From NCBI GenBank assembly GCA_965153355.1, contig OZ231126.1, forward strand, positions 103,168,001-103,232,000: a stretch of DNA of 64,000 bases, given 5' to 3'. Every line of letters starts with the position of its first letter. The stretch's first letter is position 1. Shown piece after piece: positions 1 to 13,939 of this stretch. Below the pieces are notes generated by a model. That model was not told where the DNA came from. It did not search any database and saw nothing but the letters and a program-made list of their open reading frames with translations. Both the position numbers and the translations under genes were made by a program. Source of the stretch: Flaccisagitta enflata (Eukaryota > Chaetognatha > Sagittoidea > Aphragmophora).

Positions 1-1
1 T

Positions 2-217
2 AGGTCGGTTCTGAAAACCCCAAGTTACGTGGCAATCAAAGACCTTCATGACTCATCTGGCGTGCCCATGATCAAGGATCACCTGTTATCATTCGCGCGC
101 AACCAACTCGCCAACATGAAGAAACATTCGCCGTTAATACAACCTGCAATCGATGAATACGAAAAAGTCAAGAGAATCAAAGAAAACGCCTCAATTCTCG
201 ACGTTCTTTCAACTTAA
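2..217 (+). CDS. 3' terminal exon of an unidentified gene, cut by the window edge
   Basis: An open frame enters from the left edge and ends at a stop at 215-217. It encodes about 71 residues of mixed composition, including an Arg/Lys/Glu-rich helical stretch (EYEKVKRIKENASIL) just before the C-terminus. The composition is that of a real protein and not of a repeat. No family was recognised. A CAA microsatellite begins just downstream at 229. It could be the last exon of a gene belonging to the same element as the pPolB module. That is only a guess from position and strand. Confidence 0.4.
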   Translation, partial: RSVLKTPSYVAIKDLHDSSGVPMIKDHLLSFARNQLANMKKHSPLIQPAIDEYEKVKRIKENASILDVLST

Positions 218-228
218 TTGGAAATTAA

Positions 229-229
229 G

Positions 230-320
<91 letters not shown>

Positions 321-323
321 CCG
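229..323. repeat. (CAA)n microsatellite
   Basis: An almost pure CAA array of about 30 units. On the plus strand it reads as poly-Gln, poly-Asn or poly-Thr depending on frame, so ORFs through it carry little information. Confidence 0.95.
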
Positions 324-392
324 CCTCAGCAACGGATCAAGTCATCGTGGGAGGGCTTTAATCTTGGTGCTAGCCACACCACCTTTTTTCAG

Positions 393-1381
<989 letters not shown>

Positions 1382-1529
1382 TCAACGACTCAACGCCGGT
1401 GCTAACGTGGAAAATTGGCGACGGCAACGATGAAACGAATTCAGCAATGGCCGCGCAAGTTTCAAGCCGGAAACGAAACAGATTCAACGGCAACCAAAGA
1501 CTAAGCACTATATCCTTCCATCTGCATGC

Positions 1530-1532
1530 CTG

Positions 1533-1587
<55 letters not shown>

Positions 1588-1904
1588 CTCTCTGTGATTT
1601 ATCTGAGCCCAACCTATGTCCGTATGTCTGGCTGTATGCTTGCCTGCTCATTCCCCCCTCCACAACCACAACCACAAGCTTCGAAAAGACCAAAAGTGGT
1701 GGAAGTCATAAAAAGAGAAAGAAGAAATCCGAAGATGAAATAACTATATCTGTCTGTCTGTTTGTTTGTCCATTGGCCTGCGAGTCTGCTCACCAACTAC
1801 CTTGAAGAAACTCAAAGCATTAGACTGCCGAATTGACATGAAAAATGAAAAATCCGCTCCTATAGACTTGTACACAGTCTCGACGGAAGTATATCATCCA
1901 TCCA

Positions 1905-1980
<76 letters not shown>
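1530..1980. repeat. Two (TC)n microsatellites with unique DNA between
   Basis: Pure TC arrays lie at 1531-1581 and 1909-1980. The roughly 320 bases between them contain TCTG/TTTG-rich DNA and no convincing exon. The TC arrays are pyrimidine-rich on the plus strand, but no matching downstream acceptor was seen here. Confidence 0.85.
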
Positions 1981-1989
1981 ACCCCCACC

Positions 1990-2960
1990 TCTTGGCATCG
2001 GCGTTGGTCCTGACGCATTCTCATGCCCAAGCGCATTCACGTCCATCAGTTTATTTGTTCAAATGAATAAAATCTTGCTTTATATCCAGTATCACATGAA
2101 AAATACTCCGACGAAAGAAAAAATTAAGAAAAGGAAGAAAAAAACTTGAGCTAATAAGGAACTGTTAGGAGGTAGAAATGTGAGCATCGGATAATTTTAC
2201 ACCAACATTTTATGTTCGGTTCGCTTATGAATCATGAAAAAATTGTCAATAAGCAGTGGATCGTGGGCTGGGTGATTTTATTACTTGTGTCACACCAATT
2301 ATTGCAGTACATTTCTGATTTTAATCTCAACGTGTACAGAACAAAAAAGTAGAAAATAAAAATTGACCCCAGCCCTACAAGGGTATGAAACTTTTTTCAT
2401 CTCTTATGTAAAGGGGTGACACACCTTTTTATCAAAAAAAAATTTTCTAGTAGGGCTCGACCTGAAAGACGAGGTTTATCCCGGGCTGTCAATAAAGTAA
2501 CGACTTTGCCGCTTTAAGGCAGTACAATAGGCCCTTTCAAGGTCTCCCTGTAAAAAAATCTCACGATCGATAGGCCTTCTTAAGTGGCCAAGATGATAGA
2601 ACTCAGGCCAGAATTCAGGTTTTCTAGCCAGATAAGGCCCATATTTCACCTCATCTTAGGCCATTTTGCCTGGATTTTAGCCAATTTTGGGTTAGATTTA
2701 ATTATTTTGAAAATGGATTTAACATAATATTGATTTGGGGCCCCAAAGGAGACAAAGTCAGGTGGGCATGGGGACTGACTTAACAGGACGGACGGACGGA
2801 CAAACGGATGGACGGACGGACAGATTCCCCCTGTGTTCTACAGGACTTCGTCCCCTTCGGGGCCGCTGCCCTGCTCCCTCTCAACCTTCATCACTTCCTA
2901 CTCAAGCAGGGCACGGGTACCGCTGACCACGTACTGCCTTTGGGCTGCTATTTTTTTCTT
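1990..2960. repeat. Non-coding stretch with a copy of dispersed repeat B
   Basis: No gene was seen. From about 2480 to 2960 the sequence carries landmarks that recur at 6720-6830 and 48440-49500: GGCCCCAAAGGAGACAAAGTC, a GGAC/GGAT tract, CTACAGGACTTCGTCCCC, and GGGTACCGCTGACCAC followed by GCCTTTGGGC. These define a second dispersed family, called B here. It differs from the GTCG-hairpin repeat but shares a taste for GGAC tetranucleotide runs. Confidence 0.6.
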
Positions 2961-3079
2961 TTTTTTTTTTTTATGCCCATGGGACAGAAGACGAGACAGA
3001 AGATCCCGGGATCACGTGACCCACGGCAGCTGCCCCCGCCGAGGCTGAGACGACCGGCCTCGCGCGTGCCCGCGTGTGC

Positions 3080-3335
3080 GTGCATGCATGCATGCATGCA
3101 TACTTGCTTGCATGCTTGCATGCATGCATGCATGCATTGCATGCATGCAAAAGCGTTCTGCGAAAAAAGAAGAGCCAAAGGCCAAAGGCCAAAGGCCTCA
3201 CAGAAAAGTGATTTCCTTTCCCCTTTTTCATTTCCCCTAATTTTCTCCAAGAGTCGAGAAACAGAGAGTTATAAGGGTTAAGAAAACGCGATGATAATGA
3301 TGATAATGATGATGGTAATGATGATGATGATGATA

Positions 3336-3375
<40 letters not shown>

Positions 3376-3500
3376 AAATGATGATGATGATGATGATAAT
3401 GATAATCATGATAATGATGATGATGATGATGATAACGATGATGATGATGATATGATGATAATATGATAATGATGATGATGATATGATGATGATGATAATC

Positions 3501-3571
<71 letters not shown>

Positions 3572-3574
3572 AAT

Positions 3575-3612
<38 letters not shown>

Positions 3613-3706
3613 AAAAAACGCGGCGCATGGGCGGCTTGAAAAATGTAAACGAATTTGGAAAAAAATAATCAAAAGAGGAAGGGAAAAAAGTGCGGAATCA
3701 TCGTCG

Positions 3707-3740
<34 letters not shown>

Positions 3741-4170
3741 TATCATCATTATCATCATCATCATCATCATCATTATCATCATTGTCATCATCATTATTAT
3801 TACATCATCATCGTAATATCTTATTTTTTTCCAAAGGGAGGAAAAGGACATCCTTCCTTTCTTCCTTTCCTTCCTTCCTTCCTGCCTTCCTTCCTTCCTT
3901 CCTTCCTTCTTTTCCTTCATTTCCTTTCCTATTTCTCCTTCCTTTATTTCCTTTCCTTCATATTCTTCTTTTATTTACTTCCTTCTGTCTTTTCCTTCAT
4001 TCCTTCCTTCCTTCTCCTTCCTTCTCTTCTCTTCTCTCTTCTCTCTCTCTCTCCTTCTCACTCTGTAAATCATCATTTCCAATCCTACAAGATGTCCCAC
4101 CACTCGATGTTTGTCATCTTTTTTTTCATTTCTCACTTAGATCAACGTGACTTTAATCTTCCAAGAGAAA

Positions 4171-4258
<88 letters not shown>
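3080..4258. repeat. Compound microsatellite block (TGCA, GAT, GA, ATC, TTCC, GA)
   Basis: Consecutive arrays occupy this block: (TGCA)n at 3080-3150, (GAT)n with AAT variants at 3290-3570, (GA)n at 3576-3608, (ATC)n at 3704-3812, (TTCC)n at 3855-4030, and (GA)n at 4165-4257. All long ORFs here are repeat translations and were not annotated. Confidence 0.9.
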
Positions 4259-4259
<1 letters not shown>

Positions 4260-4440
4260 GACTGAGGGCGCGTGTTTAAAATTGATCAATCGAGAAAAGA
4301 AAAAGAATAACTATTTTTTAAGCACTGTCATGTACGCGCATGTGTAAAAGGAGTGAGGAAAAAAACAAAGGAACAACATGCACACAATTCTTAGACATTA
4401 ACTTGTGTATCTCTTTTCTTTCATTTCTTCGTTTTTTCAG

Positions 4441-5114
4441 AGTCATGCTGGAAAAAAAGTTTTCTGAAATACGCCACAGAATTCTTTTGTCCAATTCTCT
4501 CAGAGAAACCCTTGGCTGGAATTGTGTATGTCGGGGCGGAAACACTGGACAAAAATTACGCTTCTGCATTAAGGACCATCGCAAACAACCTCAACATATC
4601 AGTGCATTTTTTTAGCGGAGGTATTATGTCGCCGTCTTTTCAAACGTCTTTCATCAAAGCCGTGAAACGTCGGAGCCGTACAGACGCGCAAGCCTCACCT
4701 CTCAATGACAACAACAAGAGCAACGACGATGATGACGATTTACAACGACGACGACGACGACAACAACAACGCATAACGGTAACATCGTGAGGATTAGCAT
4801 GCATTTCTCAGAAATATTTACAGCGTAAAGAAGTCTTGCATAACGGGAAAAAAGGTGACGAAGAGTGCATCAACTTTTATTGGAGAATGTGCGAGAAACG
4901 TCATGGTAAATACCGCACTCCCGCTAAGTCAGCGCGCCCTACAGAATGGTCGTCGACCCCCAAACTCTTAAACAAACGACCCAGGATGGGCTCGATAAAA
5001 AAGATGAAAAAATCCTTGATGTCTTCTCGCGGTCACTCTGATCGAGAGGGAAAGCAGACCGGAGCTGGGATCATGACGCGTGCCGCTAAAAGGCGATTAG
5101 ACTTAGCTGCTTAG
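4441..5114 (+). CDS. Last two exons of an unidentified gene with a basic C-terminus (partial)
   Basis: A good acceptor (CGTTTTTTCAG) ends at 4440. The exon 4441-4778 encodes a compact segment (ILSEKPLAGIVYVGAETLDK) and then an Asp/Arg/Gln-rich tail. It ends at ACG|GTAACA. A 45-bp intron (4779-4823, ending ATTTACAG) leads in frame to a second exon at 4824-5114. This encodes a strongly basic segment with Cys residues (WRMCEKRHGKYR) and an RAAKRRLDL end. Upstream exons were not identified. The basic tail suggests nucleic-acid binding or nuclear location, but no family was recognised. The strand is the same as the copy 1 polymerase module, so it could be an upstream member of that module. Confidence 0.5.
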
Positions 5115-5352
5115 CTGTCTTAGGTACCAGAAAAACTCAAGAAAAACTCATTACCTATAACCTAACTTACTCAATGTAATCACGATTTATGCACTCTAGA
5201 AGGAGCAATGTCAAAGCCGAGACTCACGAAGAATTTTGCGTTCTGCCAATTTGTCAAAACCGAGACTCACAAAGAATTTTGCGCTCTGCCAATTTGACGA
5301 TTTTGTTTAAGCCATCGGCAAAAGCTTTATCTTAAACAGCAAACATGTTTGT

Positions 5353-5960
5353 ACTATCTTGGTCAAATTAAGAGTCCGCCATGTTTTCTTACATTGTGGC
5401 CAGAAAATTTAAAAAAACATATAAAAATTGGTGATCATTAGAAAGCTCTGCCAAAATGCGATCTAATGCCACTCAAGCAGACCTCTGCAGCTCAATTCGT
5501 TTAAATTTCACAGCAGAAAGAGAATAATGATTTATTTTGATTTCTAAGGTGAAAATCATTGATTTCCGTTTTTGAAATTCCAGCAGCTTCATTTGGATAT
5601 TTTCTATACATAGAAATTATAGAAACATAAGAAAATTGGTGACCGTTGTAAAGAGCTTCAAAAGAGCTTCCATTTGCCACCAAGCAGAGCTCATTTTTTT
5701 TAGATTTTAGATTTTACAACAAAATTAATACAAGCCTCACCATAAAACCAAAGTAGCAAAACCAGATAAAAGAGATGAGAAACCTGTCACATGCAAATCA
5801 GTGATGCTGCTATATGACACTATAAAAATCACAATACAATATCTAGAGCCAAAATACACTAAAATAAACTTCTGTAATAAGAAAACAGGTTTTTCTGATC
5901 AATATTCAAGGTTTAAGAACTAAATTCAATTGTGAGGACTCTTATTTTGACCAAGATAGT
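5353..5960. mobile_element. MITE-like non-coding element with 25-bp terminal inverted repeats
   Basis: The left end at 5353-5377 (ACTATCTTGGTCAAATTAAG...) and the right end at 5936-5960 are inverted copies that differ at one base. The interior is AT-rich and non-coding. It contains two diverged direct repeats around 5425-5515 and 5630-5720 (AAAATTGGTGA...AAAGAGCT, ...CAGACCTCTGCAGCTC / AGCAGAGCTC). No clear target-site duplication was verified. The structure fits a non-autonomous DNA transposon. Confidence 0.6.
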
Positions 5961-7370
5961 AGGTCTATCGACTAAAAGAGAAGATGTGGCGCAACCAAAC
6001 AGACATGTATGCAATTTAGTATTTGCCTTCTCTCAGAGAGGAGAAAACTGAAGGGTTTGGAATGGGGAAAAAGTCAACCCAGAAACGAAAACCTAGAAGG
6101 AGGAAAACAGGTTGACTACATGGCCAATTAATACAGGGTGTTTCATGTGTTGCAACATAAAAGAATCGACATAGTGGCTCCTTGCTTCTAGAACTTAAAT
6201 TAATTTCTGAAAAAGATCTAAAAAGATCTTTGTCTGCAGTTTTAGCACGTGGAAGTTGGATCTCGGAATAAAATATTACGTCTGTCTGACCGCTTGTCTG
6301 CAATGAATGAGTGATTCGGGGAAGCGTATTAACTATTATCGTCAAAAAAGCCAAAAAAAAAAAAAAAAAAAACGACCAAAACTATCCAAAAACACTTCTT
6401 ATTCTGTGTTTTTTAGTTGTGCTTTCGAAGAGGTCGATGACCTATGCTTTCACACATAAGGGGGAATCTTCCCACTCCCTTCCTCTTCTTTTTCTCCATC
6501 CCTCCCCTCAAATTACAGCCCCAGTCTCAAGGCCCAAATCCTAGTCTTGAGGCTTAAATACTAGCCTGAAGGCCCAGATCCTAGCCTGGAGGCCCAGATC
6601 CCAGCCTTGATGCCCAAATCTCAGCCTCGAAGTCCAAATCTCAGCCAAGTGGCCAGATCACAGGAGGAGGAGGAGGAGGAGGAGAAGGAGAAAATTCTTC
6701 ATATACAGAAAGCATGTCAATAACCCCAAAGCTGCTGCCCTGCTCACCTTTCAACTTTAAGCACAACCTACTTGGGGAGGGCACGGGTACCGCTGACCAT
6801 CTGACGCTTTTGCGACTATTTTATTTGTGCTCACAAACCAATTGACAAACAGATGGACGAAAGGACGGAAAAGCATCTTATAGATTATAGACTTTAATAG
6901 TTGCGTAGAAATAGTATTTTCTGAAGAAATGAAGCTGATGCACTGTTTCTGGAGAAAGCTGATGAGTTTTGGACTAGCTTTCTTTAACACGTGATTTTCA
7001 GGAGTTAAAATACGTCGAAAACCTGGAAAAACTGGAAAAATGACTTATCAAGTTTGATATAGCATAATATTGCATTCAAACGAGGTAAATACCAAAGTAA
7101 TACTTTATTCTGGTGCTAAAGACACTTGAACAAGTAACCAAGTCGAAAAAATGAAAAAAAAATTCAAAAAAAATTTTTTTGACATTTTGCCCACAGGCTT
7201 TGGGGCAACTTATCAAAAATCGCCATGCCAAATTTCAGGTCTTTATGATGATCCGTTTGGGCTGTAGGGGGGGGACCTTGGAAAGTGACATATAGCATTT
7301 ACAAATCCGTCCGAATCTGTAATGCGAAAGTAGCAGAGGGCAAAGATAAACGATGAAAAGCCCTCTATAA
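5961..7370. other. Intergenic stretch without a supported gene
   Basis: No exon could be supported. It contains a poly-A/poly-T run near 6350, short CTTGAGGCCCAGATC-like direct repeats at 6535-6660, a (GGA)n tract at 6663-6690, and a fragment of dispersed repeat B (GGGCACGGGTACCGCTGACC) near 6780. Confidence 0.5.
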
Positions 7371-7577
7371 ATGCCGGGAACTGTATTCAACAACGGCGCG
7401 GAGCACACTTGCACCATGCATACGGTGGGATTCAGCGACGCGAAATCGCGCATAAGTCTTTCTGAAATCCGCATGAGCCAATTTGATGGCTGCTCAGCAA
7501 ACCTTGACAAACCGCATTTAGCTATTGAAAGAAAGCCCGTAAAGATGGATGACTATTATGTGTATTTTCCAAGTTAA
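7371..7577 (+). CDS. Possible small exon or ORF
   Basis: A 68-codon frame has higher GC and a more protein-like composition than its surroundings (HTVGFSDAKSRISLSEIRMS) and ends VYFPS. It has no recognised family. It could be an isolated exon of a gene upstream of the copy 1 polymerase. It does not match the N-terminal exons of copy 2. Confidence 0.2.
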   Translation: MPGTVFNNGAEHTCTMHTVGFSDAKSRISLSEIRMSQFDGCSANLDKPHLAIERKPVKMDDYYVYFPS

Positions 7578-7679
7578 CACCAGTCTAACACCCGACACAT
7601 CCTGGCAGTATTCTTGACAGGCCTCAGATTTCTTGACGATGTTTTTGAGGTCGGGATCGAGCACGTCTCCAAAGCATCC

Positions 7680-7681
<2 letters not shown>

Positions 7682-7758
<77 letters not shown>

Positions 7759-8277
7759 TAGATAGTGTATATTCATCCTCGAGACACAGAAACATGTCTA
7801 TGGGAGCGGCATTTTTCATTTCAGATTTCATTCTGTAAGCTTTTGACTTCGGTCGTTGTGTTTTCTTCGATCTATTATCATTTCATAACGGACATTCAGA
7901 CTTTCATTCATTCATTCATTCAGTCATTCATTCATTCATTCATTCATTCATTCATTCATTCATTTCATTCATTCATTCATTCATTTCATTCATTTCATTC
8001 ATTTCATTCATTTCATTCATTTAGTTCATTTCATTCATTTCATTCATTTCATTTATACATATATATATGTCCATTTATATAGATGGAGTTCCTTACTCAA
8101 CGATTCGTTTTTCCTGCCGCATATGTATTAGCGTGAGGAAAAGCTAAACTGGATCAAATCGCTATTTTCTTTTTTTCTGGAATCAGTGATAGCAGACTGC
8201 GAAGAGATGACAGTAAGCGCGATCATTTCATTTGATGACATAATGTCCAATCTATCTATCTACCTATCAATTCGTTG

Positions 8278-8313
<36 letters not shown>

Positions 8314-8325
8314 GTCTATCTTTCT
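7682..8325. repeat. (GA)n, (CATT)n and (TATC)n microsatellites
   Basis: (GA)n lies at 7682-7753, (CATT)n at about 7903-8050, and (TATC)n at about 8255-8328. The last array abuts the acceptor TTCAG at 8334 and would supply the pyrimidine-rich tract for the first recognisable exon of the copy 1 polymerase. Confidence 0.85.
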
Positions 8326-11300
8326 ATCCTTCAGATATTTGAGTCTGGCTGGGTATGGTTATCGGCGAAGATTGACGATGTGAGATTCATCAGAAGACCA
8401 ATTGCAAATCAATTGCACTTTGGCCACCGCCAAGGCGCGCCACAATTCAACTTGCAATACAAAAGCCTTTTTCACTTGATTGTGTACGATCCGAGTAAAT
8501 TTCTGAAAAAAGGATTTCCTCGCCTCAACTACTGTGTTTTGGCAGCCCTAATATTACAGATGCGCCTGAAAACAGGAGAAACACTGAGAAATCTCACCCT
8601 TGGCCGCATGGAGACAGAAATCAATCTCATTGATTATTCAGGGCTTATCACGCCTGCTAGAACTGGAATTTCCGCGCGGAACCTACCTGCTTTAGAGAAA
8701 AAATTGAGTCCCATCCCCAAGAACATAAGCAATCGGTTTCGCGGCATGTGTGTGTTTAAAGGAATTGCCGTTAATTTGTATGAAATCCGAAGCTCAGATG
8801 GTCAATATAGATTGTTTCCTGTGTCTCTTAGCCATCATTATCAAAAAGTCCGTCAATATTTTCAATTAGATTTGCTGATTGATTCGAAAGAATACAGAAT
8901 GTCCGACAAATATGAAATGCCGACCAATCATGTGCTCTTGATCGCTGATATAAGGCAACTGTTGCATCGTTTTCATCCAACATTACATAACAATAGACAT
9001 AGAGATAAAATGTCGATGTTGTGTCGTGCTTGTTTCTACCACACAAGCAATTTTTCTTTGCTAACCAAGCATTGGGATATTTGCACCACCCAGCAAAGAA
9101 CAAGCATAGGGAGACGAACTTGCAAGAATGTCCTTTTGCATAACACTCACACTAGAAACAAATTCAGCGGTAAACTTGAACGTAACGGACTGACCTTTCG
9201 ACGCGCGGATGCCAAAATGCTGATAAAACCTCTCTGTTTACTGGCTATGGATTATGAGGCGGTGCAACATAATACATCTGAAGTCGATGAGCATGGATCA
9301 ACAGTCAGAGCGACAGATGGCATGAGTAGCAAAACACCTACTCAAGCACCTCCCCACACTACCAGTCACAGTGCCGTTTTTACGCCTTTCACATGTCTCT
9401 TGCTTAACAACATCCACTTCTCCAGCTGAGTGAGCCTAGGCTTTGCGGTAAGAGACTACTCAACTCCATATGAAAAACAATTTTCATCGGTTTTTACTCA
9501 AATTACGCTCACACTTGGTGTCACATTATATTTGACAAAACAAGTTTCCACTTATCAGATCGGCCCACCGCCCATCAGTGAAGACCAACGTACTCTAAAA
9601 ATGTCACGCAAGATCACACTCATTGCCACTGGTGGGAATATGCTGTGTTAGAATGTTATTCTCAAAGGTAAAATGTAAAAACAAAAAGGTCACATAGATA
9701 CACTTCCATGAAAATAGTTTAGCAATTTTGGAGGTAGGGAGGTGAGGGCTCAAATATTGTAATGCAGAAAAAAAACGCTAGAACTCACTTTCTGAAATAT
9801 TTAGTCTTCACATGTCTCCTCTCCTGCCCAGATCGAAAATATTTTTTGAGGCCAGTTTGGGAATACCAGATTTGGAAATGCAAATCCCAACACCTGCCGC
9901 TTATTTGGCATTAACACACAACCCCTCACACCACACCAAGCCTGACCCTAACAGGACAGCCCAATTTCCTGCCACACTCAGTCATTTAGATCTCTCATGC
10001 AGGGTAATTTCTAGGTGTTGCATGCTTTTATTTAAACAATAAAATGAACACTGTAAACAACCAAGCATGCTTGATAGAAAATATAACACTTGGATATATT
10101 TAGTTTTCAGGACGGAGCGCCAACAAAAAACTCCCTTATCATCTATATGTTAGGCTAACGCCTCATTTTATGATAATTATACCGTGTAAGTATTTTTCTT
10201 ACATTTTTGAATATTGTTCTTAAAAATATCACATTTTTTGAACCACCCTTAACACTGCTGCAACTGAACTCTGTCTGTCTCTGTCTGTCTTACTGTCTCT
10301 TTGTCTCTGTCTGTCCCTCTCGCCCCCTGTCTTACCCCTGTCTGTCTCTCTCTCTTCTCTCTCTCTCTCTTTTCCTCCATTTTATGGTTATAGCCCATGA
10401 CTCAATTATACTTGGGCACAGGTCACAGATTTACATGGAACCTGTTGTCAAAAAATTGCTGAAGGAACCACTCCCTGAGTTAAATCCCAAAGACATCAAC
10501 AAAAATTATTTCCACTGCCCACTTCAATGCTCATTTTAATTGTTATTATCATAACAAGTCCTAATGGATGAAAAAGATACAGATTGTAAGAGTCAAAAGT
10601 GTCTGTTGTCCATACTCCAGAAAAATATTATTGTTAAAAATGATTCTAATTTGTATAGCTTCAACTGCAGCTTTGAAAACACATAAAGACATGAATTTAG
10701 CTAGACAAAAACAGGTTTAAGTTAGAATCTATGATCTGTGCAAAAGAACCCATTACTATTGAGTCAGTCACTTCATGATCGTGGAAACTCAAAATTGTAT
10801 GCTCTGGAAACGCTCCTTATCAAGTTGCAGGAGAAGTGGTAATAAATGCTAGTATAGCTACAACTTCGTATTTATAAGCATTCACCAATATACCCTGAAG
10901 GGACAGATCACCAAAGAAGACCGACTATGCATATTTGATTAGAAAGTTTATGGACTAAACTTGGTGTGATAACTAATGACATGTTTATGTTTGCTAATCT
11001 GCAAGATGTGTCCTGCAGAGCCTGACATCTTTACTAAAGTTATTTCTTTTATAAAATCAGGTCCATGTCAAGCATGCTAACAATAAGTTTCACCTGTCTT
11101 GTTTCGCCTTATCATCTACGCTCCTGACAACAGCCGCGACTTCACCCTCAAGAGACCCCTGCCACATACTCATTCAAAATCTAATACAGCATATTCCAAT
11201 CTTACCCCTTACACATATATACATCACCGTGGGTTGCGGCACAGAGCAAATGGCCTGACTAGCGGATTGCCAGCAAACTGTAGTTGAAAATGATGCACAA

Positions 11301-12102
11301 TGCACGGTAAGAAATCCAAGATGTTTACGCACTTCCTCAACTATGTAAATGCAATGCCTTTTACAAAAATAAATTTAACACATATAAATTTGCTATACTG
11401 GATTTTAGTATTTGTTAGCTTTCTGAGAATCCAACCGCCTATTTAGTAGTGAACATACACTTAATGAACTGCATTTGGGAATATTTGCTAATATGAATCA
11501 ATAATAATAATTTGTATCATTGTCCAAGTACGTAGAGAGATTATTATAAACGTTTAGGATTAATTATAAGCATGGATTTTTCAATGATGCCTCGCCTGCC
11601 TACACAATTGCAATAAAATAATCAGCTTCAACAAAGCTGTTTTTGCTGGACGAAGTTTCCTTCTGAAATGTGAAGATCTTCAAACTGAGGCTGTGGAACT
11701 TGAGACAGGAAGAAATGACTGATTTTGTTTGACACTCATGCCTTCCAATTATCTGTTGGTTAAAAAATCACTCCAAGAAATAAAAAATTTAACTTTGAAA
11801 GAGCTTAGAGATTGGTTAGAATCTTCCTCCAAACAAACAGAGTCACTAACTCCACAAAAACAATAATGTTAAAGTAACTGTAGAAAATTTAATAAATAAA
11901 CATGAACAGAGTTATGGAAAATGGAATTGAAATTAACTCAAAAAAGAATATAGTATATGTATAATAGGTATATATATATAGATATATAATATATAGTAAT
12001 ATATATATATCTATATATATATATATAGATATAAGGTGTGGTAAGAGAGAGAGAGAGAGAGAGAGATAGTACCTTAAAATATCAATTTTAACATTTTTTT
12101 AG

Positions 12103-12262
12103 TCGTGGACACGCAAACTCTACACATTGCCGTGTCGGTCAGTAGGTTGGTCGGTAGGTCGGTCGATCTATCACATTTTTGAATTTTTGAGCGGTTTTCA
12201 CATTACTGCTCCTGCCCAAACCGCCCGCGACTGTCTTGGCGTATATACGGCTTTATTTTAAA
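12103..12262 (-). repeat. GTCG-hairpin introner-like repeat
   Basis: It reads TTTTTTTAGTCGTGGACACG, then CTCTACACATTG, a GGTCGGT tract, CTCCTGCCC and TATACGGCTTT. It sits in the intron immediately upstream of the pPolB copy 1 exon at 12289, antisense to the gene. Confidence 0.7.
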
Positions 12263-13004
12263 AGTATTTTAATCTTGTTTTAACACAGATAGTCTTTGCG
12301 GCAAATTCCATTCGAAACTGGAGACATTTAAACGCGTAAAAATATGCAGCACAGAAAAAGCCTTTGTTAAAGGAATTTCTGATTCTAGATTTGTGGACAT
12401 GCATGTATTGAGTAATACCACCTGCCTTTTACTCATGGATGGCATTATTTTGAAACGGCATGAAAATTTCCCTGGAATTAGTAGTCTGTAAGCTTCAACA
12501 TGATTGAAATGATTTATTTCCAATTGCGCGGTTAAATTTCATAAAACAAGTAACCCGAGAATGCAACGATGCGTCCACATGCTAATTAGCTCTCTCTTGG
12601 ACTAACAGACAAAACTTCTTATAGAGATGCGTGGTTGCATTTAAACATGAAATTAAAAAAAACTTCCCTTTTATCTCTTTTTTTTCAGCGTGTATTCATA
12701 CAGTAAACAACATATGTATAAGTTGTTTTTTTATTTAAACTCACGTGAATGAGCCTTTAGTGATCACTGCGCTAGCCGTGTAGCGGTCAGTGACACCGAT
12801 AGTCTTACAAATAGTTTAGAAAGATCCCGTTTAAATACAGAACTTAATGAGATTTACTTGCTAATGCACTCTGGCGTCACCATACCATTTCAACAAACGT
12901 ACCACGCTCAGAGATATGCAGAAATGTATGTCAAATCTATTGGCCCAGTGCTGGATTTCAGCAGTATCACTTAAGAGGTAAAAAAAATTGCATTTTTTTT
13001 TTTG

Positions 13005-13110
13005 TTTTTAGTCTCGTCCTACGCGACTCTATTGCTCCTGCACAAATAATGCCCTAATGACCTTCTCTAGCACTGCTCCTGACCACCATAAGCATTTTTT
13101 AATGATTTAT
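13005..13110 (-). repeat. GTCG-hairpin introner-like repeat filling a copy-specific intron
   Basis: It contains TTTAGTCTCGTCCTACGCGA, CTCTATTGCTCCTGC and a second CTGCTCCTGACC. It makes up most of the 157-bp intron 12978-13134. Copy 2 of the polymerase has no intron at this position. Confidence 0.65.
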
Positions 13111-13939
13111 TTTTAACTTTTTTCATTATATCAGAATATGATTTACAAAATCATATGTAACACAAACCCAAATGCCACTGACGAAGAAAAAAAAGAAAAG
13201 AAAGCACTGGCTTTGCAATTGCAAATACTTGAAAGCAAGACTAAAAATGAGCGCTTTCTGATCAAATCAGAGTCAGAGGGTCTCATTGACAATATTTTAG
13301 GAGCATCACCCAAGTAAGTAAATGTTTTGTTTTTTCTGAAATTTTTGTATAAACATGAAAAGAAAACAAAAATGTAGAGACAAATTTTTTTTCTGCTAAC
13401 AGTCAACCTTTTTTTCATTTCTATTCCTACTTTCCCACACATTAAATAGACAATATATCATCACAACAATGCCAGAACAAAATCTCGCACATTTCCCCAT
13501 TTTAACGTAAAACTAATAAAACATTTTAACATGCCGTGATAAAGGCTTACCACAAATAATAAAATAAAAATAAATTTCTTTGTAATATTTTCAAGATGTG
13601 GTTATTAAAAATCAAAGCACAAGAAAAGCGACTGTATATTCAATGAGAAAAAAGGATTTCAAAATTAGCATTGTGAAGTCTTCCAAAAAACTTTTATCAA
13701 ATTTTACAAGCAAAAGACTCTATAATTCTGCCTATCGCTGTCCTCTATCTTGGTTCTCATTTCCATTGCATTTTAAAGACCTTAAACTTGTGGAATAATG
13801 TGTTTTTTTTCATAGTATTGCATCCATCCATTGTTGCATGCCCACACCCGCGCTTTATCTATTTCTTTTCCTAATTTCCACCAATTGATTACAGCAAAAG
13901 GATGATACATCCAAGATACTTTAACTCACTTTTTTGAAA

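Larger units (their letters stand above)
8335..13798 (+). pseudogene. Protein-primed DNA polymerase B, copy 1 (decayed)
   Basis: This is a second, degenerate copy of the polymerase at 33853-40817. Exon 8335-9429 aligns with exons 4-5 of copy 2: SGWVWLSAKIDDVRF near its start, TNHVLLIADIRQLLHRF, a Cys-rich finger, and AMDYEAVQ in place of exonuclease motif I (YLDSEC). It runs into a TGA at 9427. The central region up to about 11700 is barely recognisable. A remnant at about 11739-11865 matches the start of exon 10. Exons at 12289-12487, 12689-12977, 13135-13313 and 13450-13798 match the 3' half, including VSDTDSL for catalytic motif C. Further stops lie at 12750 (TGA), 12972 (TAA) and about 13507. 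Several intron positions are shared with copy 2, but the intron at 12978-13134 is not and holds a GTCG-hairpin repeat. With its exonuclease and palm exons broken, it cannot encode an active enzyme. Confidence 0.75.
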